40,267 nucleotides of DNA from Pseudomonadota bacterium (GTDB taxonomy: Bacteria > Bdellovibrionota_C > UBA2361 > OMII01). A program made the translations under genes and the position numbers. The notes beneath the pieces were generated by a model that was not told the DNA's origin, searched no databases, and worked only from the letters and a program-made list of their open reading frames with translations. The stretch is taken from assembly GCA_026390555.1 (NCBI GenBank), contig JAPLFS010000023.1, positions 1 through 40,267 on the forward strand, read 5' to 3'. Of the stretch, positions 26,523 through 34,572 are shown in pieces (positions within the stretch are counted from its first letter, which is position 1; each line of letters starts with the position of its first letter).

Positions 26523-27426
26523 TACTCGATTCGTTACTCGGCAACATAATCGTTAATGCCCCGATCTTTACCAACTCCTGTACAAATAAGAGAAATGAAT
26601 TAAAGGCCTGCTCTTCGCTCTGATGGGAGGCCCCCTGCAAATAGCCCTCTGCAAGCTCCTCAAGCGTTAGACGTTCTGAGATCTCCCCTCTGTGCTCCAT
26701 CATAAGGCTAGCCACACTCTCCGGCACCTCGCTCCAGAGTACTCCGTAATCAAAGGGACGTGCTCCAATCAGAGCATGTCGGCGCAGAGCGATAGCGCTC
26801 AGCTCACCAGTTTTTAGAAAATGTTGCCTCAGGGCCTGAATATCATAATGCAGTAGGCAACAACGAAGCAGCGTCGGGACATATGCGACACAGCTGAGGA
26901 GCTCCTGCACCTTCATGTTTGATATCTGATTAAAGATCTCGGTGGATTGTGGCGCCACCGACTCATTTAGAGCCTTACGAATCTCAAGCGCTGCCTGCTC
27001 AAACCCGACAACCTCAAGTAGCTCCGGCTCGCTCTTGCAGAGCGGCGCAAGCTGTTGCTCGATAAAGTCACGCAGAGAGAGTCCTAAGCTTTGGCTATGA
27101 ATGCCCCGCCATGGGGAGACCTGATGAACGCGCTGCGCCACCTCTTCTGGTGAGAAGGGCCCCATTGAACCTGGCCAACTACGCCTAAGAATAGCCAGCG
27201 TTATGGGAAATGTATTGCTGAGGATGCCACCCTCGGCCATAAACACGCTGCTTGTATAGACCTTAAGCCTAGCAGGGTCCATCTTAGAGAGATCTTCTAT
27301 CTCTTCAGGTGAAAGCCCCTGAAATTTTTTGCTGTAAAGCGCTGCCCGCTCATCCTGTGTCGGGGGGAGCTCAATACCATCGAGCACAAGTTGCCTAAAT
27401 GCTGATAGTATTGCAGCTAGCGCCAT
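26497..27426 (-). CDS. BufC/HvfC-like DUF2063 partner protein
   Basis: The 309-residue protein matches the DUF2063 family (HvfC/BufC): an N-terminal helix A-I-L-S-A-F-R-Q-L-V-L, then Y-T-S-S-V-F-M-A-E-G-G-I-L-S-N-T-F-P-I-T-L as the family's conserved first domain, and a second domain with C-L-L-H-Y-D. In characterised systems this protein binds the RiPP precursor and hands it to the MNIO enzyme; it is not itself the oxidase. It starts two bases after the stop of the DUF692 gene, consistent with a complex and coupled translation. It ends the three-gene unit. A DNA-binding label exists in databases for this domain but is not supported by this context. Confidence 0.8.
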   Translation of the reverse strand: MALAAILSAFRQLVLDGIELPPTQDERAALYSKKFQGLSPEEIEDLSKMDPARLKVYTSSVFMAEGGILSNTFPITLAILRRSWPGSMGPFSPEEVAQRVHQVSPWRGIHSQSLGLSLRDFIEQQLAPLCKSEPELLEVVGFEQAALEIRKALNESVAPQSTEIFNQISNMKVQELLSCVAYVPTLLRCCLLHYDIQALRQHFLKTGELSAIALRRHALIGARPFDYGVLWSEVPESVASLMMEHRGEISERLTLEELAEGYLQGASHQSEEQAFNSFLLFVQELVKIGALTIMLPSNESSTMPDRISV

Positions 27427-27428
27427 AC

Positions 27429-28292
27429 CTAACGCCCCTCTCCGAAGCCGGCATGCTGCATTATTACCTGATCGGCCATTACGGTTTCAGCCAGCAGCCT
27501 ATCTACGGAGGGGAGTAGATTATCCCACTCTACAAGGACGGAGGTTGGTCCGGTTAACTCTATAGTCTTTTTAAAGAGCTCCCATACCTCCGGTTGCACG
27601 GGTCCATCGTGGCTATCGATAATAGAGCCATCCTCAGTGGGTACCCATCCGGCCAGATGAATCTGTCCGACTCGCTCCAGTGGTAGCGAGGAGATAAAGT
27701 GCTGGGCATCGTAGCCATGAAACTGAGAGTTTAGGTAAACATTGGTAATATCAAGCAAGAGCCCGCAATCTGCCCGTGTTACGATCTCAGATATAAACTC
27801 ACCCTCAGACATCTCTCGATCGGATACAGTAACGTAACGAGTCACGTTCTCTAACAAAAATGGGAGCTCAAGCTCCTGCTGAACGATCTTAACCCTTTCG
27901 ACAACGTGCTCAACCGTTTCCTTTGTAAATGGCAGCGGCATAAGGTCGAGCATATTTGTGTGATCGACCTTAGTAAAACAGAGGTGGTCTGAGGTCCAGG
28001 GCGAGCCGATATCTAGACAGAATTTTTTCAATCTTCTGAGATACTCCCTATCAAGGGGATCGGTTGAACCGATTGCGAGACAAACTCCGTGCGAGATAAG
28101 CTGGTATCGCTCGCTAATCTGCATTAAACGATCGCGCGAATACCCACCAAAATCCATAAAGTCATCCGAGATGACCTCAAACCACTTAAATTCTGGGGTA
28201 GTTTGAAGGATCTGATCGAAATGCTCGTGGCGTAGTCCAGCTCCAGCACCAAGTATTGGCAGGTTAAAGTTCTTCTTCACTCGCGGATCCAT
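27429..28292 (-). CDS. MNIO (DUF692) iron oxidative enzyme, BufB/HvfB-like
   Basis: The protein (287 residues) is a multinuclear non-haem iron oxidative enzyme of DUF692. It is a TIM barrel with the family's opening L-P-I-L-G-A-G-A-G-L-R, then E-V-I-S-D-D-F, I-S-H-G-V, S-D-H-L-C-F-T, L-L-E-N-V, L-L-L-D-I-T-N-V-Y-L-N, I-H-L-A-G-W and V-E-W-D-N-L-L-P. The Asp, His, Glu and Asn residues in these blocks supply iron ligands. Known members turn precursor cysteines into oxazolone/thioamide or related heterocycles. The ATG at 28290-28292 matches the usual family start; an in-frame TTG at 28344-28346 would add 18 unmatched residues. It lies between the putative precursor gene and the DUF2063 partner. 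Confidence 0.9.
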   Translation of the reverse strand: MDPRVKKNFNLPILGAGAGLRHEHFDQILQTTPEFKWFEVISDDFMDFGGYSRDRLMQISERYQLISHGVCLAIGSTDPLDREYLRRLKKFCLDIGSPWTSDHLCFTKVDHTNMLDLMPLPFTKETVEHVVERVKIVQQELELPFLLENVTRYVTVSDREMSEGEFISEIVTRADCGLLLDITNVYLNSQFHGYDAQHFISSLPLERVGQIHLAGWVPTEDGSIIDSHDGPVQPEVWELFKKTIELTGPTSVLVEWDNLLPSVDRLLAETVMADQVIMQHAGFGEGR

Positions 28293-28385
28293 ACAAAATA
28301 GCAAAGGCCGTTCGAACACCGTATAAATTGACCTAGGAAGGGTCAAAGCACGGCATCCGAACAGCCCTTGTAAGCTTAAAAGACC

Positions 28386-28667
28386 TTACATCTTACCTGC
28401 GCAGCCCTTCTCGCCAGAGCACTTTTTATCGGAGGTGTCAGCCTTCTTATCCGAGGTATCCGCCTTCTCATCCGAAGTATCGGCCTTCTTCTCGCCTGAG
28501 CACTTCTTGTCGCCCGAGCAGGACTTCTCACCTGCTTCCTCCTGATCATGATCGTGCTCATTATGGTGATCAGCAAAAGCAGCCGTAGGCGCAGCTATGA
28601 TACCGGCACCAGCAACGACACCGATTACAAGCCCAGATAACGATGAAAAAAGTTTCTTGTCTGTCAT
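28386..28667 (-). CDS. putative HvfA/BufA-like RiPP precursor, exported, Cys/His-rich
   Basis: The 93-residue product has a Sec signal peptide: basic M-T-D-K-K, a hydrophobic core to about 26 and an A-F-A cleavage site at 30-32. The mature part starts D-H-H-N-E-H-D-H-D and then bears two cysteine pairs, Cys50/56 and Cys83/89, each C-x5-C within (K/G)-C-(S/A)-G units. Three heptads K-A-D-T-S-D-(E/K) at 61-81 separate the pairs. Exported, low-complexity Cys-Gly peptides directly upstream of DUF692 and DUF2063 genes are the hallmark of HvfA/BufA precursors, whose cysteines become modified for copper or other metal binding. The classic E-G-K-C-G motif is replaced here by G-(D/E)-K-K-C-S-G. AAAGG sits six bases before the ATG. 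Confidence 0.82.
   Translation of the reverse strand: MTDKKLFSSLSGLVIGVVAGAGIIAAPTAAFADHHNEHDHDQEEAGEKSCSGDKKCSGEKKADTSDEKADTSDKKADTSDKKCSGEKGCAGKM
28425..28487 (-). repeat. three in-frame 21-bp repeats in the precursor gene
   Basis: The three copies encode K-A-D-T-S-D-E, K-A-D-T-S-D-K and K-A-D-T-S-D-K. They differ by synonymous changes, so they are not a recent slippage artefact. They form a charged spacer between the two cysteine pairs. Confidence 0.85.
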
Positions 28668-28774
28668 AATATACCTTTCTATTTTTACTATTTACGATCC
28701 TACCAGGGAACCGCTCTGATTAAGTTAACCAAACAGAAACCTACATACAACGGTAATTTCAGGCTCCTGAATCT

Positions 28775-29401
28775 TTAAGCTGCTGAGCCCCTCTCTGCGA
28801 TAATCCGTTCTACTGTATCAACTATCGCCTGGGTTGTTCGGTCAACCTCAACGTTAACTACCTCTCCTATTACGATCGCTCCAAACGTAGTCTTCGCCAA
28901 AGTCTCTGGAATAAGCGAAATATCAAACTCGCCTGTTGTCTTATCAACGCGGGTAAGGGTCAAACTAGCGCCGTTTAAAGCTATATAGCCCTTGGTAAAG
29001 AGATACTTCGTCCACTCTGGCGAACAACGAAAGGTGACAACGCGACTATTATCAAATAGCTGCACATTACATACCTCGGCAACCGTATCCACGTGCCCAG
29101 ATAGGATATGCCCACCAACCTCATCTCCAAAACGGAGGGATCTTTCAAAATTTATCTTCGAGCCCTTTGCAACATCTTTAAAGGAGCTGCGTTGTATCGT
29201 TTCTGGAACGAGATCAAAGGTAAGACTTGAGCTTGTAGGTATCGCGGTAACGGTCAAGCAACAACCGTCCAATGAAACGCTCGCTCCCTGTACAACTCCA
29301 GCAGTCGCCCCCTGCGAGAACTCAACCTGCAGGGTTATGATATCCGCACGAGGCGTGACCGCAGTTACGGTTGCAATACCTTGAACTATACCGGTAAACA
29401 T
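28775..29401 (-). CDS. ribE: riboflavin synthase alpha chain
   Basis: The 208-residue enzyme dismutates two 6,7-dimethyl-8-ribityllumazine molecules into riboflavin. It opens with the invariant M-F-T-G-I-V-Q-G and has two tandem lumazine-binding barrels: the first with S-L-D-G-C-C-L-T-V, and V-G-G-H-I-L-S-G-H-V-D-T-V at the domain junction. The second has A-L-N-G-A-S-L-T-L, a repeat of the first, and I-P-E-T-L-A-K-T-T-F. Length is normal for the trimeric enzyme. It lies 53 bases downstream of engB on the same strand, possibly the end of the long Ccm-led transcript; other riboflavin genes are not beside it. No FMN riboswitch was seen. Confidence 0.95.
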   Translation of the reverse strand: MFTGIVQGIATVTAVTPRADIITLQVEFSQGATAGVVQGASVSLDGCCLTVTAIPTSSSLTFDLVPETIQRSSFKDVAKGSKINFERSLRFGDEVGGHILSGHVDTVAEVCNVQLFDNSRVVTFRCSPEWTKYLFTKGYIALNGASLTLTRVDKTTGEFDISLIPETLAKTTFGAIVIGEVVNVEVDRTTQAIVDTVERIIAERGSAA

Positions 29402-29454
29402 AATATTAGCTTACAGAAATGGGGCTGAAAATCCAAACAATAGGCGCCGTACCC

Positions 29455-30066
29455 CTAAACAATTGCAATAATTCGCTCCCAGATAGCTGTCGGCGAGACA
29501 CCCTCCCCTGTTACCAGCACCTCGCTACGCTCCATATGATAGGCCTTCGCTATATCAGAAACGGAGCGCTGTTGCTCGCTTCTTCTAAGGGCGTCAATCT
29601 TAGTAATTACGACGATGCAGCTAATGCCCCTCTCAAAACAGAGGTGCTGAATTGCGAGCTCGTCCTCTTCGGGTAAGCGGCGACAGTCATTTAAGAGCAC
29701 AACCCCTTTCAGATAGCGTCGCTCGCGCAAAAATGACACGGCGAGACGCGAGATCTCTTCGCGCTGAGATTTTGATAGCTTTGCAAATCCAAAGCCTGGC
29801 ATATCAACGAGCGCTATACCAAATGGGTTCGCATTAAGCACACCCTCAATTTTGTAAAAATTGAGCTCCCTGGTTGAGCCTGGATTGCCACTCACCCGCG
29901 CCAATTTTCTGGAGCTAAGTCTATTTATAAAGGTTGATTTACCAACGTTTGAGCGGCCAATAACGGCTACCTCAGGCATTGCATGCTTGCAGATCGCTTC
30001 AAGATTTGGGGCTCCAAACAAAAAGGCTGCATCCTTAATCTCAACTGATTTTTTTTCCGCTGTCAT
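29455..30066 (-). CDS. engB: ribosome biogenesis GTPase EngB/YsxC
   Basis: The 203-residue GTPase of the TrmE-Era-EngA-EngB group assists large ribosomal subunit assembly. G1 is G-R-S-N-V-G-K-S at 37-44, switch I follows with G-S-T-R-E-L-N-F-Y, G3 is D-M-P-G-F-G-F-A, and G4 is T-K-I-D. The usual lysine after the G4 aspartate is replaced (T-K-I-D-A), a mild deviation. Its start overlaps the end of the small ccmD gene by 26 bases in another frame, so it appears fused to the Ccm operon. Confidence 0.94.
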   Translation of the reverse strand: MTAEKKSVEIKDAAFLFGAPNLEAICKHAMPEVAVIGRSNVGKSTFINRLSSRKLARVSGNPGSTRELNFYKIEGVLNANPFGIALVDMPGFGFAKLSKSQREEISRLAVSFLRERRYLKGVVLLNDCRRLPEEDELAIQHLCFERGISCIVVITKIDALRRSEQQRSVSDIAKAYHMERSEVLVTGEGVSPTAIWERIIAIV

Positions 30067-30202
30067 TGCGAGCTCCTCCCTTTACAGAAAGGGACCGCTC
30101 TATACGTCCCAGACGTACTCCGAGCCAGATCATATAAACTGCGAGTAGCACCCATACGGCAGTGTATGACCAAAATAAAGCTGGATATGAATCAGGTGTC
30201 AT
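30041..30202 (-). CDS. ccmD: CcmD-like small membrane protein
   Basis: This short gene encodes 53 residues. It has a single membrane helix at about 12-31 (W-S-Y-T-A-V-W-V-L-L-A-V-Y-M-I-W-L-G-V) preceded by an aromatic, Pro-containing outside segment and followed by Arg-rich R-L-G-R-I-E-R. That is the CcmD pattern. CcmD helps release haem-loaded CcmE from the CcmABC complex. GGAGAG lies just before the ATG and overlaps the end of ccmC, ten bases upstream. The stop falls inside the engB start region. Position after ccmC supports the call strongly; such small genes are easily missed. Confidence 0.82.
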   Translation of the reverse strand: MTPDSYPALFWSYTAVWVLLAVYMIWLGVRLGRIERSLSVKGGARNDSGKKIS

Positions 30203-30212
30203 GCTCTCTCCT

Positions 30213-30920
30213 TCATCTCTTTATAAGCTCTTCATGTGCGGTTTCAATCCGGTAGCGTAACCACGCTAGAAACGCTGTCAGGCATAACAACGCGATACAG
30301 GAAATGCAGAACGTCCAGATAAACGAGGGGTCCCTAAGACCGCCCTGCTCAATAACTTCTGGGTGCAGTCGTGCACTCTGGGGAAGGAGTTTAATTGAAA
30401 GATAAACCAGGGGAACAGAAGCTGCCCCCATAATTCCAAGCACGGAGGCGTGGTCTGCGCTCTTGCTAGGATCACCAAAGTTACGAAGAACTGTGAAGGA
30501 GAGAAATATAAGCCAGAGAACTAGAAAGGTAACGAGTCGCGGCTCCTCCCAACGAAACCAGGTGTTCCAAGCGCTATGCCCCCAGATCATTCCGGTAATC
30601 AATGTGACGGTGCATAATACGAACCCAACCTCTCCGCATGCGGTTGAGATTCGATCAGCAGCTCGGTTTCTAGTTGCGAGATACATGATACTTGCTACGA
30701 ACACCGCTCCAAAAGCAACGTAACAGCAGAGAGCTGCCGGAACATGGAAGTAAAAAACTCTCTGCACGGCCCCCATCACTACCTCATTCGGCACCACCAT
30801 AAAGATCAAGTACTGCGCGGTCCCCACTAATAGTAGGGTCAGCAGGCCGAAGATCGTAAATATGCGCGAAGTATTGAGCATATAGGGGTTATACCACACG
30901 CGCCTAGTCCCGAATAGCAT
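30213..30920 (-). CDS. ccmC: haem lyase/exporter subunit CcmC
   Basis: The product (235 residues) is a six-helix haem-handling membrane protein that attaches haem to CcmE. The N-terminal helix is followed by R-V-F-Y-F-H-V-P-A-A with the conserved His. The tryptophan-rich WWD signature is present as W-N-T-W-F-R-W-E-E-P-R-L, where the usual form is W-x-W-W-x-W-D-x-R-L-T. The Asp is Glu and one residue appears inserted. A second conserved His lies in the S-A-R-L-H-P-E segment. The start is uncertain: ATG at 30920 overlaps ccmB, a TTG lies two codons further out, and an ATG at 30881 would also leave an intact first helix. Confidence 0.87.
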   Translation of the reverse strand: MLFGTRRVWYNPYMLNTSRIFTIFGLLTLLLVGTAQYLIFMVVPNEVVMGAVQRVFYFHVPAALCCYVAFGAVFVASIMYLATRNRAADRISTACGEVGFVLCTVTLITGMIWGHSAWNTWFRWEEPRLVTFLVLWLIFLSFTVLRNFGDPSKSADHASVLGIMGAASVPLVYLSIKLLPQSARLHPEVIEQGGLRDPSFIWTFCISCIALLCLTAFLAWLRYRIETAHEELIKR

Positions 30921-31593
30921 ACTCAAAAAGGTTAATACCTAGAGCAAAGTAGAGCGCATTGGCGCACAGCAGTATGGATGGCCAGGGGAGAGTGAGATCA
31001 ATTGCGCCCCTAACAACTAGCTCAGTTGTCATCTCAACACCTGCAAAAAATAGTGGAAAAAGAAGGGGTAACGCTATAATAGGCAGCAAAACCCCACGCA
31101 TACGCGAGGTGCTAGCTACCGCTGCAAGAACTACGATCAGCGCCGCTAGGGCACTCGCAGAACAGAGCCCTAACAACGCTAGCGGCAGCAATATAGTACT
31201 TAGCTGCTGATCGAGCGCGGCTGCCAGCACAACGGAGAGGAGTATAATGTTACAAAAAAACAGGAAGGTCATGCTAATGACCTTAGCCACATAAATCTGG
31301 CTCCCCGTTACTCCGGCCAGAAGCAGCCCCTCAAAGCCACGATTTTCAAGCTCCTGCTCATAAGCTCTGACAACAGAGGCCGTCGTGGTAAGGAGAAAAA
31401 TAAGCCACAGTAGCATTGGGAAGACCCTGGTCGTATTCAATCGATCGAGCATCGCAGAGCTAATGCCAGCTCCTACCAGAGCCGACATAAGAATAGCGTT
31501 ACAGAGCAGCAAGGTGAGGATCTCTTTGCCACGCAACTCTAGGCGCGCCTCTTTTTGAAGTAGGACCAGTAGTACCCTCAGCCACTCGATCAT
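30904..31593 (-). CDS. ccmB: haem exporter permease CcmB
   Basis: The 229-residue protein has six hydrophobic helices and is the CcmB permease partner of CcmA. The N-terminal E-A-R-L-E-L-R-G-K-E coupling region and the E-x-E-L-E-N-R-G-F-E-G-L-L-L motif between helices 2 and 3 are typical. CcmAB energises release of holo-CcmE. Its ATG overlaps the ccmA stop by four bases, and its end overlaps the ccmC start. Length agrees with the family. Confidence 0.92.
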   Translation of the reverse strand: MIEWLRVLLVLLQKEARLELRGKEILTLLLCNAILMSALVGAGISSAMLDRLNTTRVFPMLLWLIFLLTTTASVVRAYEQELENRGFEGLLLAGVTGSQIYVAKVISMTFLFFCNIILLSVVLAAALDQQLSTILLPLALLGLCSASALAALIVVLAAVASTSRMRGVLLPIIALPLLFPLFFAGVEMTTELVVRGAIDLTLPWPSILLCANALYFALGINLFEYAIRD

Positions 31594-32288
31594 CGATTAG
31601 CCTCCCGATAAAAGCCGACGATGCGATCGATATCATCAGGCGTAGCCTTTGATCCTGTATCTGCAAGCACCTCGCCCGCGCTCAAAACAACTATGCGGTC
31701 GGCGATGCTCCGCAATCGATGGAGATCGTGCGTAGCAACGATCGATAGAAGCTTGCTACCTGCACGCTCTCGCTCGTCTCGCATAGCAGTTAGTAACAGC
31801 TCGGTTCCCCGCTCATCTAAGTTACTTGAGGGCTCATCCAATAAGAGCACGTCAGGTGAGGCTAGAAATGCGCGCGCTAGTCCAACTCTTGCCTGTGTGC
31901 CCCTCGACAGATCTCCAACTAAGATCTCTGCACTAGCGCTTAGCCCCCAGCGGGAGAGAATCGGCTCAACCTGCTGACGCTCCGTTACCTCTGAAAAGAG
32001 CTTTATATTCTCAGCTACGGTCAGGCGGCTATAGAGGAATGACTGATGAGATAAAAACCCTATGCGTCCCGTAGTCCTATCGATGGAGCCGCTATCTGCT
32101 CTGGCTAGCCCCGCCAGGATGCGGAGCAGGGTTGATTTTCCAGCTCCATTAGCTCCTAGAAGCAACGTTATCTCACCCGCTACAAAGGAGAGATTAAGAC
32201 GATTAAGAACTCGCACAGCACCGAACGTCTTTGAGACGTTACGTACCTGAATAACGGGCTCACTCTCCACCATGGCGCTTAATATCAT
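31590..32288 (-). CDS. ccmA: haem exporter ATPase CcmA
   Basis: The 232-residue ABC ATPase has Walker A G-A-N-G-A-G-K-S at 45-52, signature L-S-R-G-T at 127-131 (a CcmA-type variant of L-S-G-G-Q), Walker B L-L-L-D-E-P at 148-153, and the switch His187 in A-T-H-D. It hydrolyses ATP in the CcmABCD complex. AAAGG lies six bases before the first ATG; an internal ATG at 32273 also exists. The gene overlaps the end of the short CcmI-like gene by 29 bases and is coupled to ccmB by an ATGA. Confidence 0.93.
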   Translation of the reverse strand: MILSAMVESEPVIQVRNVSKTFGAVRVLNRLNLSFVAGEITLLLGANGAGKSTLLRILAGLARADSGSIDRTTGRIGFLSHQSFLYSRLTVAENIKLFSEVTERQQVEPILSRWGLSASAEILVGDLSRGTQARVGLARAFLASPDVLLLDEPSSNLDERGTELLLTAMRDERERAGSKLLSIVATHDLHRLRSIADRIVVLSAGEVLADTGSKATPDDIDRIVGFYREANR

Positions 32289-32547
32289 CCAGGACCTTTA
32301 CCACCTCAAGGGACAAAGCCAACTTAGAGTGCTCAAAGTCCTCGGCGCTAACCTTCCCCATAGAATGATCGAGCTCAAGATCCTTAAGGGCCCTGAGCGC
32401 CCTCTCTTTTGAATCAAGTAAGGCTCGAAACGAATCACGCTCAATCGATTCAAGCGCGCCGTTAAGCGCTGGCTCAAAGAACGGTCCGATCAGAAAGGCC
32501 GTTAGCGAGGCAACAAGCAACAGTGAGGCAAGGATCCAGATACTCAT
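32260..32547 (-). CDS. short CcmI-like membrane protein
   Basis: The 95-residue protein has one N-terminal membrane helix (about 3-22) and a charged helical part with A-L-L-D-S-K-E-R-A-L-R-A-L-K-D-L-E-L-D near the middle, followed by the phrase M-G-K-V-S-A-E-D-F. That pattern (ending L-E-x-D-x-x-x-G-K-x-S-x-E-D-F/Y) matches the N-terminal part of CcmI-type cytochrome c biogenesis proteins without the TPR domain that recruits apocytochrome. Its ATG overlaps the ccmF stop by four bases. The open frame extends further upstream inside ccmF, but that part is not real. Confidence 0.7.
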   Translation of the reverse strand: MSIWILASLLLVASLTAFLIGPFFEPALNGALESIERDSFRALLDSKERALRALKDLELDHSMGKVSAEDFEHSKLALSLEVVKVLDDIKRHGGE

Positions 32548-34553
32548 ATTGATTGTAGTCCCCTCTCCTTCTCTCTCTGCTTGGCCATTACTTGGCGCGG
32601 CACAGGAACAGCAACAACTATACCGCCGATAATCATAAGTATAGCCCCATACCAAAGCCATACCTGCAGGGGATTAATAAAGAGCTTTAAAGAGGCCCTC
32701 GTTCCCGATTCATCGATACCGGCCAGCACGAGGTACACATCCTCACGTTGTCCCATACGGAGAGCCACCTCCGTCGTGGTTTCCTTGTTTTTGGGATAGA
32801 AGCGCAATTCAGGGCGGAGGGTCTCAAGTATAGAATCATCCTTAAGTGAGCGGAGTATTACCTGCGCCTGCACCGCCCCGTAATTTGCGTGCTCCTCTTC
32901 GCGAACATTGCGCAGCTCTAGCGAGAACCGTCCAACGGTAAAGCGCTCACCTGGCCCCAAGGTAAACTCCCTCTCAATCTTGTGCGCCATTGAAGCTGTG
33001 ATAGCAACCGTCATTACAAGCACACCGAAATGAATTATGTGCGCGCCGTACTTAATTCTTTGTCTACGAAAAAGTGTAGCGGCTGTGCTTGGTGACCAGG
33101 TTGAGGATTGAGTAACTCCGGCCTGAGCGCTTAAGCCCCGCTGCAGCTCACCTAATATCGTCATAAGAACGAAGAAACAGAGCGAGTACGAGAGCACCGG
33201 ATAGAACTCTGTAATACCAGCCCATACAAGGGCGATCGCCACTAGAAAGCCGCCCAGAAACGGCAGGGTAAAGGCGCGCAGAAGATGACTAAGCGAGGAG
33301 CGCTTCCAGGCGATCGTTGGCCCAATACCCATTAAAAACACAAGGGAAAGAAAGAGTGGCACGTTAACTGCGTTAAAGAACGGAATCCCGACCGTCTGCT
33401 TCTCTCCAGTAAAGGCCTCTGAAAAAACTGGAAACATCACCCCCCATAGCACCGCAAAGCAGATACTAAGGAGCACTAGATTATTGAGCAGAAAGACCGC
33501 CTCACGAGAGAAGAAGCTCTCAATGGCGCGGTCCGGGCGCAGCTCTTTACGACGATAGATCACAAGAACCACCGCCAAGAGTATTATACCCGATAGGTAG
33601 GCTAGAAAGACCCAACCGATATCGGTTGAGGCGAAGGCGTGTACACTTTGCACAATTCCCGAGCGTGTTAGGAACGTTCCAAATACGGTCAGCGCATACG
33701 TCAAAACGACAAGCGATATATTCCAGATCTTGAGCATGCCCTTGCGCTCCTGAACCATCACGGAGTGCAGTAGCGCAGTTGCTGTCAGCCAGGGTAACAG
33801 GGAGGCGTTCTCCACCGGGTCCCATGCCCAGAAGCCACCCCAACCGAGTTCAAGATATGCCCAGTGGCCACCCAGTACGACCCCAGCGGTTAAGAAGGTC
33901 CACGCTATCAGGGTCCAGCGACGCACGAGTCGGATCCAATCATTCGAGAGGTGCCCCGAGGCGAGTGCAGCCATACAGAAGGCGTAGGGAACCGCTAATC
34001 CGGTAAATCCTAGATAGAGCGTAGGGGGATGAATAGCCATGTACTCATTCTGAAGCAGTGGATTGAGTCCGTTGCCATCGGGCATTACGAGTGCAGAGCG
34101 CAGATAGCGAAACGGATTAGTAAAGAAGAGGGTCACGGTTATAAAGAATAGCGGTGAGGTATTAAGAAATGCGTAGAGAAATGGCAAAAGTGGGCGTGGA
34201 TACTTAACAGAGGCGCGCGCTACAAAGGCGCAATATGCAGCAACGAGGAAGCACCACAACAACATAGAGCCGTCCATACCGCCCCAGATCGCGGTGATCT
34301 TATAGATCCACGGCATCTCACGATTGGAGTACTGCCAGACGTACTGAATGGAATAGTCGTTCGTAAGGAAGGCGTATCCGAGCCCCAAGAGTGCGCAACC
34401 GAGAGAGATCGCAACGGCTATCGTAACGCGCCGCAACGCTTCAACATGCGAGAGCGCCACATGAGAGCGCCGCCCTACTAAGCACCCAGCAACGACCCCA
34501 ATTAGAGCTAAAAGCCAGGCCAAACAAAGCGCAAAATGTCCGAACTCTATCAT
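32544..34553 (-). CDS. ccmF: cytochrome c haem lyase CcmF
   Basis: The 669-residue polytopic protein is the haem lyase subunit of System I, joining haem to apocytochrome in the periplasm. The WWD signature is W-G-G-F-W-A-W-D-P-V-E-N-A-S at 238-251, preceded by conserved G-L-N-P-L-L-Q-N and H-P-P-T-L-Y. A large periplasmic domain lies near 520-630, followed by a last helix. GAGGAGC lies just before the ATG. It begins 19 bases after ccmE and is followed by the overlapping CcmI-like gene. Length is normal. Confidence 0.96.
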   Translation of the reverse strand: MIEFGHFALCLAWLLALIGVVAGCLVGRRSHVALSHVEALRRVTIAVAISLGCALLGLGYAFLTNDYSIQYVWQYSNREMPWIYKITAIWGGMDGSMLLWCFLVAAYCAFVARASVKYPRPLLPFLYAFLNTSPLFFITVTLFFTNPFRYLRSALVMPDGNGLNPLLQNEYMAIHPPTLYLGFTGLAVPYAFCMAALASGHLSNDWIRLVRRWTLIAWTFLTAGVVLGGHWAYLELGWGGFWAWDPVENASLLPWLTATALLHSVMVQERKGMLKIWNISLVVLTYALTVFGTFLTRSGIVQSVHAFASTDIGWVFLAYLSGIILLAVVLVIYRRKELRPDRAIESFFSREAVFLLNNLVLLSICFAVLWGVMFPVFSEAFTGEKQTVGIPFFNAVNVPLFLSLVFLMGIGPTIAWKRSSLSHLLRAFTLPFLGGFLVAIALVWAGITEFYPVLSYSLCFFVLMTILGELQRGLSAQAGVTQSSTWSPSTAATLFRRQRIKYGAHIIHFGVLVMTVAITASMAHKIEREFTLGPGERFTVGRFSLELRNVREEEHANYGAVQAQVILRSLKDDSILETLRPELRFYPKNKETTTEVALRMGQREDVYLVLAGIDESGTRASLKLFINPLQVWLWYGAILMIIGGIVVAVPVPRQVMAKQREKERGLQSI

Positions 34554-34572
34554 CCCTTGCTCCTCATAACGG

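Noticed and set aside
27429-28346. TTG start for the DUF692 gene
   Set aside because: It adds 18 residues without family similarity and has no convincing ribosome binding site; the ATG at 28292 fits the family start.
28775-29460. FMN riboswitch controlling ribE
   Set aside because: Only 53 bases separate engB and ribE, too short for the element, and its conserved boxes are not visible.
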